From: Aeromicrobium sp. 9AM
Lineage (GTDB): Bacteria; Actinomycetota; Actinomycetes; Propionibacteriales; Nocardioidaceae
Assembly: GCF_902506105.1 (NCBI RefSeq)
Contig: NZ_LR733304.1
Location: forward strand, 2,131,353 to 2,195,352
Direction: 5' to 3'
Length of the DNA stretch: 64,000 nt
Shown here: positions 33,918 through 43,169 of the stretch, piece after piece
How positions within the stretch are numbered: position 1 is the first letter of the stretch
How the letters are laid out: each line of letters starts with the position of its first letter
The notes under the pieces: generated by a model
The model's input: only the letters and a program-made list of their open reading frames with translations
What the model was told of the DNA's origin: nothing
Databases searched by the model: none
Program-made: the position numbers and the translations under genes

Positions 33918-35018
33918 CTAGGCGTTCGCGTCGTTCTTCGCCTTGAGCATCAGGGCTATGTCGATCAGCTGGTCCTCCTGGCCGCCGATCAGCTTGCGCC
34001 GGCCGGCCTCCAGGAGGATCTGCGCGCCCGAGACGTCATAGCGCTCGGCGGCGTTGCCGGCGTGCTTGAGGAACGAGGAGTAGACCCCGGCGTAGCCCAT
34101 CATCAGCGTCATCCGGTTGAGCGTGCACTCCTCGGGCATCGCCGGGCGTACGACATCCTCCGCGGCGTCGACGATCTGCAGGAAGTCGACGCCGGTGCGC
34201 CAGCCGAGCTTGTCGGCGACGCCGATGAACGCCTCGAGTGGCGTGTTGCCGGCCCCGGCACCGAACCGGCGTACGGAACCGTCGATCTGGGTCGCTCCGG
34301 CACGCGCGGCGATGACGGTGTTGGCGACACCGAGCCCGAGGTTCTCGTGACCGTGGAAGCCGACGGTGGCCTCGCGGCCGATCTCGTCGACGATCGCGGC
34401 GACCCGGTCGGCGACGCCTTCCATGATCAGCGCGCCGGCCGAGTCGACGACGTACACGCACTGGCAGCCGGCGTCGACCATGATGCGCGCCTGCCGGGCC
34501 AGCACCTCGGGCGGCTGGGTGTGGCTCATCATGAGGAAGCCGACCGTCTCGAGCCCGAGCTCGCGAGCGAGGCCGAAGTGCTGCCCCGAGGTGTCGGCCT
34601 CGGTGCAGTGCGTCGCGATGCGGCAGATCTGCCCGCCGTTGTCCTGCGCGGCACGGATGTCGTCCTTGGTGCCGACGCCGGGAAGCATGAGGAACGCGAT
34701 GCGGGCACGGGTCGCCGTCTCGGCCGCCAGCTTGATGAGCTCCTGCTCGGGAGTCCTCGAGAAGCCGTAGTTGAACGACGAGCCGCCGAGCCCGTCGCCG
34801 TGCGTCACCTCGATGACCGGTATGCCCGCAGCGTCGAGCGCTGCGACGATGCCGCGAACCTCGTCGGGCACGAACTGGTGCCGCTTGTGGTGCGAGCCGT
34901 CACGCAGGCACGTGTCGGTGAGTCGGAGGTCGAGGCCGCTCTCAGGGTCGGTCTGCATCCAGGTGCGGGCCAGGACGTCGATGGCCGGGTCGATGCCCGA
35001 CACGGGGGTGATGGTCAT
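33918..35018 (-). CDS. hsaF: HsaF, 4-hydroxy-2-oxo acid aldolase
   Basis: Pyruvate-specific class II aldolase, 366 residues, cleaving 4-hydroxy-2-oxohexanoate to pyruvate and propanal in the ring A/B side branch. Active-site segments are [13 protein letters not shown] (Arg39, Asp40, His43/44) and [10 protein letters not shown] (metal-binding histidines, about 223-232). A C-terminal dimerisation/HsaG-interaction domain is present. The N-terminus is about 20 residues longer than Rv3534c. Third gene of hsaEGF, 49 bases after hsaG; it channels its aldehyde to HsaG. Confidence 0.94.
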   Translation of the reverse strand: MTITPVSGIDPAIDVLARTWMQTDPESGLDLRLTDTCLRDGSHHKRHQFVPDEVRGIVAALDAAGIPVIEVTHGDGLGGSSFNYGFSRTPEQELIKLAAETATRARIAFLMLPGVGTKDDIRAAQDNGGQICRIATHCTEADTSGQHFGLARELGLETVGFLMMSHTQPPEVLARQARIMVDAGCQCVYVVDSAGALIMEGVADRVAAIVDEIGREATVGFHGHENLGLGVANTVIAARAGATQIDGSVRRFGAGAGNTPLEAFIGVADKLGWRTGVDFLQIVDAAEDVVRPAMPEECTLNRMTLMMGYAGVYSSFLKHAGNAAERYDVSGAQILLEAGRRKLIGGQEDQLIDIALMLKAKNDANA

Positions 35019-35067
35019 CTGGGGCCCCCGGGAAAGCGCGAGCTTGCGAGCGGTTTTTCGGGGTGTC

Positions 35068-35964
35068 TCATCGGGCGATCTCCTTCGCGATCGACTCGCC
35101 GACCCGCGTGGCGGCGGCGGTCATGATGTCGAGGTTGCCTGCGTAGGGCGGCAGGTAGTCACCGGCGCCTTCGACCTCGACGAAGATGCTGACCTTGGTC
35201 AGGCCCATCGTCGCGTCGGAGGCGTCATCGAACTGCGGATCCTGGAGCAACCGGTAGCCGGGGACGTACTCCTGCACCTGCCGCGCCATGCGTACGACCG
35301 ACTCGGAGATCGCGTCGCGGTCGGCGTCGGCGCTGACACCGCAGAAGATCGTGTCGCGCATGATCATCGGCGGCTCGGCCGGGTTGAGGATGATGATCGC
35401 CTTGCCCCGCTCGGCACCGCCGATCGTCTCCACTCCCGCGCTGGTCGTGCGGGTGAACTCGTCGATGTTGGCGCGGGTGCCGGGCCCGGCCGACGCGCTC
35501 GACACCGAGGCGACGATCTCGGCGTACGGCACGGGGGTCACCCGCGAGACGGCGTGCACCATCGGGATCGTGGCCTGCCCGCCGCACGTGATCATGTTGA
35601 CGTTGTCGGCGCCGAGGTGCTCCTCGCCGTTGACGGGAGGGATGACCGCGGGACCGACGGCGGCGGGAGTCAGGTCGATCGCGCGGATGCCGGCCTCGGC
35701 ATAGCGCGGGGCGTACTCGCGGTGCACGTACGCCGAGGTGGCCTCGAAGATCAGCTCGGGCAGCTCGTCCTGCTTGAGCAGCCAGTCGACACCCTCGTGC
35801 GAGGCCTCGACGCCACGCTGGCGCGCCAGCTCGAGCCCCTCGGACGCAGGGTCGACGCCGATCATCCAGCGGGGCTCGATCAGGTCGCTGCGGAGCAGCT
35901 TGTAGAGCAGGTCGGTGCCGATGTTGCCGGGTCCGACGATGGCCGCGGTGACCTTGTTGGGCAT
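35068..35964 (-). CDS. hsaG: HsaG, acylating aldehyde dehydrogenase
   Basis: CoA-acylating propanal/acetaldehyde dehydrogenase, 298 residues, partner of HsaF, yielding propionyl-CoA. The NAD-binding motif GPGNIG is at 11-16 and the catalytic cysteine is Cys127 in NMITCGGQA. It starts 4 bases after the hsaE stop, in the order hsaE-hsaG-hsaF as in M. tuberculosis Rv3536c-Rv3534c. Confidence 0.94.
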   Translation of the reverse strand: MPNKVTAAIVGPGNIGTDLLYKLLRSDLIEPRWMIGVDPASEGLELARQRGVEASHEGVDWLLKQDELPELIFEATSAYVHREYAPRYAEAGIRAIDLTPAAVGPAVIPPVNGEEHLGADNVNMITCGGQATIPMVHAVSRVTPVPYAEIVASVSSASAGPGTRANIDEFTRTTSAGVETIGGAERGKAIIILNPAEPPMIMRDTIFCGVSADADRDAISESVVRMARQVQEYVPGYRLLQDPQFDDASDATMGLTKVSIFVEVEGAGDYLPPYAGNLDIMTAAATRVGESIAKEIAR

Positions 35965-35968
35965 GGTC

Positions 35969-36793
35969 TTACTCCTCGAAGGAGACGGTCAGCGGTGCGA
36001 ACCCGCTGATGGACGCCGTGACGCGGTCACCCGCGGCGAACGGCACGAAGGGCCCGAGAGCCCCGGACAGGATCAGGTTGCCCGCACGCAGCGGGTCGCC
36101 GAAGCGGGCGGCCTGGACGGCGAGCCATCGCAGCGCCTCGAGCGGGTCGCCGAGACACGCGGCTCCGTTGCCGGACGACCGCTCCTCGCCGTTGATGGTC
36201 AGGCTCATCTCGACGTCCCGCGGCTCGATCTCGCTCAGCGGGAGCCCCGCGTCGCCCACGACGTACAGGCCGCTGGACGCGTTGTCGGCGACCGTGTCGG
36301 TGAAGGTGATGTCCCAGCCCTCGATGCGCGAGTCGACGATCTCCAGCGCGGGGATCGCCACGTCGACGGCCTCACGGACCAGGTCGATCGTGATCTGCTC
36401 CTCGGGCACGTCGATGTCGTGTCTCAACCGGAAGGCGACCTCCGCCTCGACCCGGGGCTGCAGGAGGGTGCGCATCGAGATCGGTGTGCCATCCGTGCCG
36501 TGGCTGACGTCCATGTCGCTGAGCAGGTAACCGAAGTCGGGCTGGTCGACACCGAGCTGGTTCTGCACCGCCTCGGAGGTCGCGCCGATCTTGCGGCCGA
36601 CGACGGTCACACCCCCGTCAAGCCGCCGTTGGACGAGTCCCTGCTGCACGGCGTACGCCGCCGGCAGGTCGTCGGTCCCGATCAGGTCACGGACCGCTGC
36701 GCACGGCACTCGGGACTCCAGTGCCTGCGCGAGCCGCCCGGTCGCCGCAGCGATGGCGGCGGGATCAGCCTTGGTGGAGGTCACGCTCGCCAT
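35969..36793 (-). CDS. hsaE: HsaE, 2-hydroxy-dienoate hydratase
   Basis: Fumarylacetoacetase-like hydratase of 274 residues converting 2-hydroxyhexa-2,4-dienoate (released by HsaD) to 4-hydroxy-2-oxohexanoate. Family segments are [20 protein letters not shown], the metal-binding RVEAEVAF (Glu pair) and [11 protein letters not shown] at 36793 lies only 2 bases from the KstR operator; the frame is open further upstream into kstD's antisense strand but those starts are not credible. Divergent from kstD. Confidence 0.93.
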   Translation of the reverse strand: MASVTSTKADPAAIAAATGRLAQALESRVPCAAVRDLIGTDDLPAAYAVQQGLVQRRLDGGVTVVGRKIGATSEAVQNQLGVDQPDFGYLLSDMDVSHGTDGTPISMRTLLQPRVEAEVAFRLRHDIDVPEEQITIDLVREAVDVAIPALEIVDSRIEGWDITFTDTVADNASSGLYVVGDAGLPLSEIEPRDVEMSLTINGEERSSGNGAACLGDPLEALRWLAVQAARFGDPLRAGNLILSGALGPFVPFAAGDRVTASISGFAPLTVSFEE

Positions 36794-36795
36794 AC

Positions 36796-36809
36796 TAGAA
36801 CCTGTTACA
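36796..36809. promoter_or_regulatory. KstR operator between hsaE and kstD
   Basis: TAGAACCTGTTACA fits TnnAACnnGTTnnA with one imperfect outer pair. It lies in the 49-base divergent region and should control both hsaEGF and kstD-hsd4B. Confidence 0.88.
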
Positions 36810-36842
36810 GTTTTGCGGTAGTCAGCCCTGACCGGAGGTCCG

Positions 36843-38510
36843 ATGGAACAGACGTGTGACGTCGTTGTCGTGGGTGCCGGAGGCGCCGGTATGACGGCCG
36901 CTCTCGCCGCTGCGCAGCATGGTCTCGACACCGTCGTGATCGAGAAGAGTGCGTACTTCGGCGGGTCGACCGCGCGCTCCGGTGGCGGCGTGTGGATCCC
37001 CGGCAACCGGGCGCTCCGGGATGCCGGGCAGGTCGACGCCGACGACGCGCAGCAGGCTAGGACGTACCTCGACTCGATCGTCGGTGACGACGTTCCCAAG
37101 GAGCGCCGGGACACCTTCCTCGACCGCGGCCCCGAGGTCATCGACTTCCTCCTCGACAACACCCCGGTGCAGCTGAAGTGGGTCCCGGAGTACTCCGACT
37201 ACCTGCCCGAGCAGCCCGGCGGACGGCCGCGTGGACGCAGCGTCGAGCCGGTCCCGATGGACGGCCGCATCCTCGGCACTGAGCTCGACCGGTTGCACCC
37301 GCCGTACGCCAAGGCGCCTGCCAACCTCATCGTCACGCAGGCCGACTTCCGCAAGATCAGCCTCGGCCTGCGCACCATCCGCGGACCGCTGACGATGATG
37401 CGGGTCGTGCTCAAGCGGATGATCAGCACGTTCCGCGGCCGTCGCATGTACGCGATGGGCAACGCCCTCACGATCAGCCTGCGCAAGGGATTGATGGATG
37501 CCGGTGTGCCGGTCCACTACGAGACCCCGCTGACCGGCCTGTTGATCGAGGGCGGCCGGGTCGTCGGCGTCCGGGCTGAGCAGGACGGCGCCGAGATCGT
37601 CATCCGCGCGCGCCGCGGCGTGATCCTCGGCTCCGGCGGATTCGAGCAGAACGACACGCTGCGCGGGAAATACCTGCCGAGCCCCACCGAGGCAGCCTGG
37701 AGCACCGGCGCGGCCACCAACACCGGTGCCGGCATCGAGGCCGGCGTCGCGATCGGTGCAGCCACCGACCTGATGGATGACGCGTGGTGGGGACCGACGA
37801 TCCCGCTGCCCTCGGGCCCGTGGTTCTGCCTCGCCGAGCGCAACCTCCCCGGCTCGATCATCGTCAACTCCGCCGGCCAACGGTTCATGAACGAGGCGCT
37901 GCCGTACGTCGAGGCGACGCATGCCATCTATGCGGGCGAGGCCACCGGCGTCTCGCACGTACCCGCGTGGCTCGTCATGGACCAGCGCTATCGCAACCGC
38001 TACCTGTTCGCCGGCCTCTCGCCGCGGCAACCGTTCCCCGGTCGCTGGTTCAAGTTCGGCACGGTGCGCAAGGCCGCTTCGCTGAGCGAACTCGCGGCCG
38101 AGATCGACGTTCCCGCGGAGGCGCTGGCGGAGACCGTGCGCCGGTTCAACGGCTTCGCGGAGACGGGCAACGACGAGGACTTCCACCGCGGCGACAGCGC
38201 GTACGACCGCTACTACGCCGACCCGCGCGTGAAGCCGAACCCGTCGCTGCACCGCATCGACCACGGGCCCTACTACGCCGTCAAGATCGTGCCCGGCGAC
38301 CTCGGCACCAAGGGCGGCATCGTCACCGACGAGCGGGCCCGGGCGCTGCGCCCCGACGGGTCGGTCATCGAGGGGCTCTACGCCGCGGGCAACTGCTCGT
38401 CGGCCGTCATGGGCCACACGTACGCCGGCCCGGGCGCGACGATCGGGCCCGCGATGACGTTCGGCTACCTCGCCGCGGAGGACATCGCGCGTACGGGGAG
38501 CAACGACTGA
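36843..38510 (+). CDS. kstD: KstD, 3-ketosteroid delta1-dehydrogenase
   Basis: FAD-dependent 1,2-desaturase of the steroid A ring, 555 residues; with 9-alpha-hydroxylation it triggers ring B opening. The FAD motif VVVGAGGAGMTAALAAA is at 9-25 and FGGSTARSGGGVW follows. The C-terminal active-site segment YAGPG (Tyr527-Gly531) corresponds to Tyr487/Gly491 of Rhodococcus KstD1, and Tyr355 in EALPYVE is a likely Tyr318 equivalent. ATG at 36843. The stop overlaps the hsd4B start by 1 base. Same context as Rv3537. Confidence 0.94.
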   Translation: MEQTCDVVVVGAGGAGMTAALAAAQHGLDTVVIEKSAYFGGSTARSGGGVWIPGNRALRDAGQVDADDAQQARTYLDSIVGDDVPKERRDTFLDRGPEVIDFLLDNTPVQLKWVPEYSDYLPEQPGGRPRGRSVEPVPMDGRILGTELDRLHPPYAKAPANLIVTQADFRKISLGLRTIRGPLTMMRVVLKRMISTFRGRRMYAMGNALTISLRKGLMDAGVPVHYETPLTGLLIEGGRVVGVRAEQDGAEIVIRARRGVILGSGGFEQNDTLRGKYLPSPTEAAWSTGAATNTGAGIEAGVAIGAATDLMDDAWWGPTIPLPSGPWFCLAERNLPGSIIVNSAGQRFMNEALPYVEATHAIYAGEATGVSHVPAWLVMDQRYRNRYLFAGLSPRQPFPGRWFKFGTVRKAASLSELAAEIDVPAEALAETVRRFNGFAETGNDEDFHRGDSAYDRYYADPRVKPNPSLHRIDHGPYYAVKIVPGDLGTKGGIVTDERARALRPDGSVIEGLYAAGNCSSAVMGHTYAGPGATIGPAMTFGYLAAEDIARTGSND

Positions 38511-39379
38511 TGCCGATCGACCCCAAGGTCGCCATCGGAGCCGAGACCGGAACGAGCGAGTTCTCGTGGACCAGCAGCGACGTGCTGCTCTATCACCTGG
38601 CGGTCGGCGCCGGCTCGAGCCCGGGCGACAACGTCTCGACCGACGCCCTGCGCTGGACCCTCGACGACCCCCGTTTGCAGGTGCTGCCGACCTTCGCCGT
38701 GGTCGCCCCGTCGTTCCACGAGACCAACCCTCCGACGCTCGACCTGCCGGGCTGCGACATCAACCTGGCCCAGGTCGTCCACGGCGCACAGGAGGTCCGG
38801 GTCATCGGCCCGCTGCCCGCCACGGGCACGGCCCGGCTCACGACCCGCATCACCGACATCTGGGACAAGGACCGGGCCGCCGTGATCTGGCAGGAAGGCG
38901 TCGCCACCGGGCCGGGCGGCACCGAGCTGTGGCGCGTACGGTCGTCGATCTTCGTCAAGGGCGAGGGCGGCTGGGGCGGCAACCGGGGCGAGAGCACTGC
39001 CGTGCCGGTGCCCGACCGCGAGCCGGACGCCGCCACGACGTACACCGTCACCCCGCAGCAGGCGTTGCTCTACCGGCTCTGCGGCGACCGCAACCCGTTG
39101 CACGCCGACCCCGAGTTCGCCAAGGCAGCGGGGTTCCCGGCGCCGATCCTCCACGGCCTTGCAACGTACGGCATCGTGCTGCGCGAGGTCATCGACCTGA
39201 TGCTCGGCGGCGAGGCGGCCGCGGTCCGGGGCTTCAGCGCCAGGTTCGCCGGCGTCGTCTTCCCCGGCGAGACCCTGTCGATCGCCGCGTGGGACGAGCC
39301 CGAGGGCATCGTCGTGACCGCGACGGTCGGCGACGACCAGCGCCCAGCCTTGGCCGACTGCCTCGTGACGCGCCGCTAA
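38510..39379 (+). CDS. hsd4B: Hsd4B-like double hotdog enoyl-CoA hydratase (MaoC)
   Basis: R-specific enoyl-CoA hydratase, 289 residues, with an N-terminal non-catalytic hotdog and a C-terminal MaoC hotdog bearing the hydratase-2 motif YRLCGDRNPLHADPEFAKAA (D, N and H catalytic set, about residues 187-206). It follows kstD as Rv3538 does. In sterol degradation the enzyme hydrates side-chain enoyl-CoAs in an early beta-oxidation cycle. Start ATG at 38510 shares a base with the kstD stop codon. Confidence 0.9.
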   Translation: MPIDPKVAIGAETGTSEFSWTSSDVLLYHLAVGAGSSPGDNVSTDALRWTLDDPRLQVLPTFAVVAPSFHETNPPTLDLPGCDINLAQVVHGAQEVRVIGPLPATGTARLTTRITDIWDKDRAAVIWQEGVATGPGGTELWRVRSSIFVKGEGGWGGNRGESTAVPVPDREPDAATTYTVTPQQALLYRLCGDRNPLHADPEFAKAAGFPAPILHGLATYGIVLREVIDLMLGGEAAAVRGFSARFAGVVFPGETLSIAAWDEPEGIVVTATVGDDQRPALADCLVTRR

Positions 39380-39415
39380 GTCCCGTGCCTTCAAGGCCCG
39401 AACCCGGCCCCTAAG

Positions 39416-39551
39416 GAGGCCGCCAGCGGCCGACTGGGAGGGAGCGCCAGCGACCGAAGGGGCGAACGGCGACAGGCTCGAGCGAGCGTTCGACTCACGA
39501 CGCTTCGGGGCCTCGTTCCTCGGCCCCTCCCGTTCGGCCGCGGGCGGCCTC
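39416..39551. repeat. Long imperfect inverted repeat between hsd4B and a methyltransferase
   Basis: The left arm (39416-39443) begins GAGGCCGCCAGCGGCCGACT and the right arm (39522-39551) is its near reverse complement, ending CCGCGGGCGGCCTC. About 80 bases separate them. The first 34 bases from 39410 recur almost exactly at 49690-49723. The stretch holds no gene; it may act as a bidirectional terminator or be a mobile non-coding element. Confidence 0.7.
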
Positions 39552-39600
39552 ACTAGCGAGCGGGACCGCTTGTACACCAACGGAGGCCTAGGCTCCCGGC

Positions 39601-40197
39601 ATGGAGCCCGACACCAACAACGCGCGCACGGTCGAGTCGTACGAGCTGATCGCCGATGACTATGCCCGCGAGACGGCCGGCAGCCGGGTCATGGCCGGAG
39701 CACTCGATCGGCTGGCAGAAGCGGTCCCCGGCGGTCACGTCCTCGAGATCGGCTCCGGCCCGGGCTGGGATGCCGACCAGCTCGAGGAGGCCGGGGTGTC
39801 AGTACGCCGCACCGACATCACGCAGGCCTTCATCGACCAGCAGCGTGCGCGCGGCAAGGAGGTCGACCGGCTCGACGCGATCAACGATGACCTCGGCGGC
39901 CCCTACGACGCTGTCGTCGCCATCCATGTCCTCCAGCACGTCGAGCCTGACGACTTCACCGCGGTCCTCTCGAAGGTTGCCGGCGCCTTGCGGCCCGGAG
40001 GCCGCTTCCTCGTCTCCATCCCCATCGGCGAGGGGACGAGCTGGGAGGAGGGAGACTCCGGCCGGCCCTACTACCGGGTGCTCCGATCCGAGGACGACCT
40101 GCTTGCTGAGCTGAAGCGCGCCGGACTGACTCCGGCGTGGACCGAACGATCCGCTCACGAGGACGGCTGGGTCTGTGTCCTGGCTCAGTTGCGCTGA
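39601..40197 (+). CDS. Class I SAM-dependent methyltransferase
   Basis: Rossmann-fold methyltransferase, 198 residues. The SAM motif VLEIGSGPGWDADQLEEAG (about 48-66) and the later LRPGGRFLVSIP strand are clear, with acidic YDAVVAIHVLQHV between. Target unknown (small molecule likely). ATG at 39601. It converges on the PNPOx-like gene with a 13-base overlap. Confidence 0.85.
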   Translation: MEPDTNNARTVESYELIADDYARETAGSRVMAGALDRLAEAVPGGHVLEIGSGPGWDADQLEEAGVSVRRTDITQAFIDQQRARGKEVDRLDAINDDLGGPYDAVVAIHVLQHVEPDDFTAVLSKVAGALRPGGRFLVSIPIGEGTSWEEGDSGRPYYRVLRSEDDLLAELKRAGLTPAWTERSAHEDGWVCVLAQLR

Positions 40198-40685
40198 CGC
40201 GCCTCCCGTTGCTGGAGCAGCTCCTCGACCGCGATCGGCAGCGTCGTCTCGAAGTCGATGAGCTTCGCCCAGGTCGGCGTCACCACGATCCGGACCATTC
40301 CGTCGTAGTAGATCGAACGCACTTCTTTCTCCCACTCGACTCGCTGCTCAGAGGTCATCTCGTAGGTGCTCGTCGTCTGGAGGTACTCGTCGGGGATGTC
40401 GTCGACGTGGTCCAGCTCGGCCCACCCCCGGATGAGCAGGATCTTGGGCGGGTGCACCTCGGTGTCGATCGTCAGGGCGACCATCGGGTTCGCGCTCAAC
40501 GCCCGCAGCTTCGGAGCGTTCTTGGCCGTGCACATCACGATCGTCGTGCCGTTCCAGGCGAACGCGATGGGCACGTTGCGTGGCGTCCCGTCCTTGGCGA
40601 CGTACGCCAGTCGCGTGATGTCGCGGGCCAACAGCTCCTGGCTGATCGGCCGGTCCAGGATCTCGGTGACCTCGTCCGGGTGCAT
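40185..40685 (-). CDS. PNPOx-like split-barrel flavin/F420 protein
   Basis: Pyridoxamine 5'-phosphate oxidase family protein, 166 residues. The split barrel is seen in DITRLAYVAKDGTPRNVPIAF and TIVMCTAKNAPKLRALSANP. Actinobacterial members bind FMN or F420 and reduce small molecules. ATG at 40685 is preceded by GGGAGGAA; an upstream frame to 40706 lacks support. It is downstream of the VOC gene in the same direction with a 20-base gap, so possibly one operon. Confidence 0.82.
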   Translation of the reverse strand: MHPDEVTEILDRPISQELLARDITRLAYVAKDGTPRNVPIAFAWNGTTIVMCTAKNAPKLRALSANPMVALTIDTEVHPPKILLIRGWAELDHVDDIPDEYLQTTSTYEMTSEQRVEWEKEVRSIYYDGMVRIVVTPTWAKLIDFETTLPIAVEELLQQREARQRN

Positions 40686-40705
40686 GATCGTTCCTCCCCT
40701 TGTCA

Positions 40706-41143
40706 TCAGCTGAGCTCTTGGACCAGCCCGATGATGACGCCGGCAGGACCGCGGGCATAGCCGTAGCGGTAGTAGGTCTCGTACTCCGCGATCTCGCCCA
40801 CGAGCTCGGCCCCGTGCGGGCGCAGGCGTTCGAAGGTGTCATCAACGTTGTCGACGACGAACGCGAGGCGCGGGATGCCGGGGACGTTGACCGGCGGCGA
40901 CGGTTGAGCGTTGGTCGCCACGGGCCGCTCGAACGTCGAGAGCTCGACCCGGCTGTGACCGTCCGGGGTCTTCAGCATCGCCATGTCCGCCCTGGCATCC
41001 TCCAGGGCGATGAGCTGGTCGACCCACTCGCCCTCGACCGTCGCCCGGCCCTCGAGCTCCATGCCGAGCTCGACGAAGAACCCGATCGCCGCGTCGAGGT
41101 CCTCGACGACGATGCCGGCGTGATCCATCCGCACGATGCTCAT
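40706..41143 (-). CDS. VOC family (glyoxalase-like) protein
   Basis: Vicinal-oxygen-chelate protein, 145 residues, with two beta-alpha-beta-beta-beta modules: IVRMDHAGIVVEDLDAAIGF at the N-terminus and IPRLAFVVDNVDDTFERL near residue 90. His8 and later Glu residues could bind metal. ATG at 41143 overlaps the stop of the DHFR-like gene, showing translational coupling. Substrate unknown. Confidence 0.85.
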   Translation of the reverse strand: MSIVRMDHAGIVVEDLDAAIGFFVELGMELEGRATVEGEWVDQLIALEDARADMAMLKTPDGHSRVELSTFERPVATNAQPSPPVNVPGIPRLAFVVDNVDDTFERLRPHGAELVGEIAEYETYYRYGYARGPAGVIIGLVQELS

Positions 41144-41715
41144 GCGACGACCGCGTAGCGCATCAGGGCGATCCCGTTGTCGAAGCCGGTCGCCTCGACC
41201 AGCTTCAGGTCGCGCCGGTCCTCGAAGATGTGCCTCCCCGCGCCGCGGGACGCCGGGCAGACCAGCATCCGGACCTCGTCGATGACACCCGCCTCGATCA
41301 GGGACTGCATCAGCGTCAGGCTGCCCCAGAGCCAGATGTCCTTGCCGTCCTGCGCCTTGAGCTCCTTGAGCGTCGCGACCGGGTCGCTGGTCACGGTGGC
41401 GGCAGGGAAGTCGCCCCACGGCGCCTCGTCCAGGTTCGACGAGGCGACGTACTTGGTCAGGTTGTTGAGCTTGCGTCCCCACTCGCCCTGGTCCTCGGCG
41501 TGCGGCCAGTAGCCGACGCTCTGGGCGTACGTGTTGGCGCCGAGGATCATGGTGTCGAGCGAGTCCATGAAGCTCATCAAGCTCGTCTGGAACGGGGTGG
41601 GGGCGTCGTCGTCGAACGGCTCAGGAGACACGAAGCTGAGTCCGCCGTCCTCCTCCGCAGCGATGTTGTCGACGGTGACCCATTGCTGGACGATGAGCTT
41701 GCGGGTGGTGGTCAT
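41140..41715 (-). CDS. Dihydrofolate reductase-like (RibD C-terminal) protein
   Basis: DHFR/RibD_C-fold protein, 191 residues. Segments LIVQQWVTVDNIAAEEDGG, MILGANTYAQSVGYWP and KDIWLWGSLTLMQSLIEAGV match the actinobacterial 'dihydrofolate reductase family' proteins, which are NADPH-dependent reductases of uncertain role rather than true DHFR. ATG at 41715 follows AGAGGAGAA. It heads the small DHFR-VOC(-PNPOx) operon. Confidence 0.85.
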   Translation of the reverse strand: MTTTRKLIVQQWVTVDNIAAEEDGGLSFVSPEPFDDDAPTPFQTSLMSFMDSLDTMILGANTYAQSVGYWPHAEDQGEWGRKLNNLTKYVASSNLDEAPWGDFPAATVTSDPVATLKELKAQDGKDIWLWGSLTLMQSLIEAGVIDEVRMLVCPASRGAGRHIFEDRRDLKLVEATGFDNGIALMRYAVVA

Positions 41716-41848
41716 GCTGGTGCTTCTCCTCTGGTTGGTGATGTGTTCGAGATGGAGCGGACGACGGTCTCGAGTCTTGGTCGGATCGACGCACAGGTCC
41801 AATGCCAATCGCCGATGGAACGCATCGAGATCGTCAATACGTACGTGG

Positions 41849-43096
41849 TCAGGGCCTCCTTGCTGTGGTCGCGACCATGGTTCCGACCGTCCAGTGGTGC
41901 TGGATCGGCCGAGTCTGGGTGGCCCGTACGAGCGGGCGGGTGAGGGCCGCGGAGACCAGCAGGGAGACCACACCGAGCAGGGCGATCGTCACCCCGGGGG
42001 CGATTCCCTCGGCCAACGCCCCGGCGAGGAGCGCGCCGAAACCTTGGCAGGTGGCCCGCGCGGCCGACTCTGCGCCGAGCACCTGGCCGGACAGATGCGG
42101 CGGGGTCAGCTCGACGAGCATTTCCTGCTGCGCGAGCGTGGCCGCGTACCCGATGCAGGCGCAGCCGGCCAGGAGGGCGGCCAGCGAAGTGCCCGGGCGC
42201 AGCGCGAAGAACAGGAACGGCACCGCCAGCCACCAACGCAGCCACGTCGCCGATGCCCGTCGATGCGGTCCGGAGAGGACCCGGCCGACCATCACGTCAC
42301 CGAGGAGCATGCCGGCGGCGCCGGCGACGAAGAGGGCCGCCGCCGCGTCACCGGCGTACGGGACGAACAGCGCCTCGCACCCGGCAATCAGTCCGTTGGG
42401 GACCGTCAACGCAATCAGCAACGGCCGAGTGGACGGGAGCGTCAACAGGGCGCGGTTGCCGCGCCAGGTCTCGCGGAGCCCGGCCCGTCCCGTACGCCGT
42501 GCGCGGCGGTCGCTCACACCGGTCCAGGTGATCGGGACCGCCACGGCGGCAAGTGCCGCGGCGACCCAGAGCACCTGCTCGACGGGGAGCAGCCGCAGCA
42601 GCGATCCGCCGATCGCGAAGCCCAGCACCTGCATCACGCCGACCGAGATGTTCATCGCCGAACGCGCAAGTGCGTACTGACCCTGCGGCAGCACCTCCGC
42701 CAGGAGCCCCCAGCGCACACCGTTGCCGATCGACATGGCGAACGCCACCGCGAGGGCGACGAGCAGCCGGACCCACGGAGCGAGCGGCAGGGCGGCCTGC
42801 AGCGCGAGCCCGATCGTCGTGGCGACGCACACCGCGGTCAGGGCGTGTCGCGGCCGCACGGTGTCGGCGGCGGACATCAGCGTGCCGGCGCCGGCGAGCT
42901 GCACGAGCGACGGCCCGAACATCGCGGCCGAGGCCAGCAGGGGCGATCCGGTCTGCGCGTAGATCAGCGTTCCCAGGCTCAGGCCGGCCACCGTGCCCGC
43001 GGCCACGCCCAGGGCGCTGCCTGTCCAGAGCGCGCAGAACTCGCGGCGTCGGAACAGGTCGACGTACCGGCTCGCGACCTGCGGCTGGATGTCCAT
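41849..43096 (-). CDS. Major facilitator superfamily transporter
   Basis: Twelve-helix-type MFS protein, 415 residues, resembling enterobactin exporter/MFS_3-like drug efflux pumps (DLFRRREFCALWTGSALGV at the N-terminus, ASAAMFGPSLVQLAG, then many hydrophobic segments). A basic RRARRTGRAGLRE loop near residue 200 separates the two halves. It is divergent from a LysR regulator with 73 bases between, so its expression is probably LysR-controlled. Substrate unknown. Confidence 0.87.
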   Translation of the reverse strand: MDIQPQVASRYVDLFRRREFCALWTGSALGVAAGTVAGLSLGTLIYAQTGSPLLASAAMFGPSLVQLAGAGTLMSAADTVRPRHALTAVCVATTIGLALQAALPLAPWVRLLVALAVAFAMSIGNGVRWGLLAEVLPQGQYALARSAMNISVGVMQVLGFAIGGSLLRLLPVEQVLWVAAALAAVAVPITWTGVSDRRARRTGRAGLRETWRGNRALLTLPSTRPLLIALTVPNGLIAGCEALFVPYAGDAAAALFVAGAAGMLLGDVMVGRVLSGPHRRASATWLRWWLAVPFLFFALRPGTSLAALLAGCACIGYAATLAQQEMLVELTPPHLSGQVLGAESAARATCQGFGALLAGALAEGIAPGVTIALLGVVSLLVSAALTRPLVRATQTRPIQHHWTVGTMVATTARRP

Positions 43097-43151
43097 GACT
43101 CGATGCTGTCAACGAGGCTCACATCGATCAAGGTGGGAAATCGCGCGAACT

Positions 43152-43168
43152 CATCGATATGCTCGATG
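43152..43168. promoter_or_regulatory. Possible LysR binding site (T-N11-A)
   Basis: CATCGA and TCGATG flank TATGC, giving the T-N11-A core TCGATATGCTCGA. It lies directly before the lysR-type ATG and within the divergent MFS/LysR promoter region, fitting autoregulation. Confidence 0.45.
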
Positions 43169-43169
43169 G

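Noticed and set aside
34062..35126. 354-codon plus-strand frame opposite hsaF
   Set aside because: Shadow of hsaF; composition is typical of antisense high-GC frames and it overlaps a certain gene completely.
41722..41848. Hidden small gene between the DHFR-like and MFS genes
   Set aside because: No frame with a ribosome-binding site or recognisable protein; looks like ordinary spacer.
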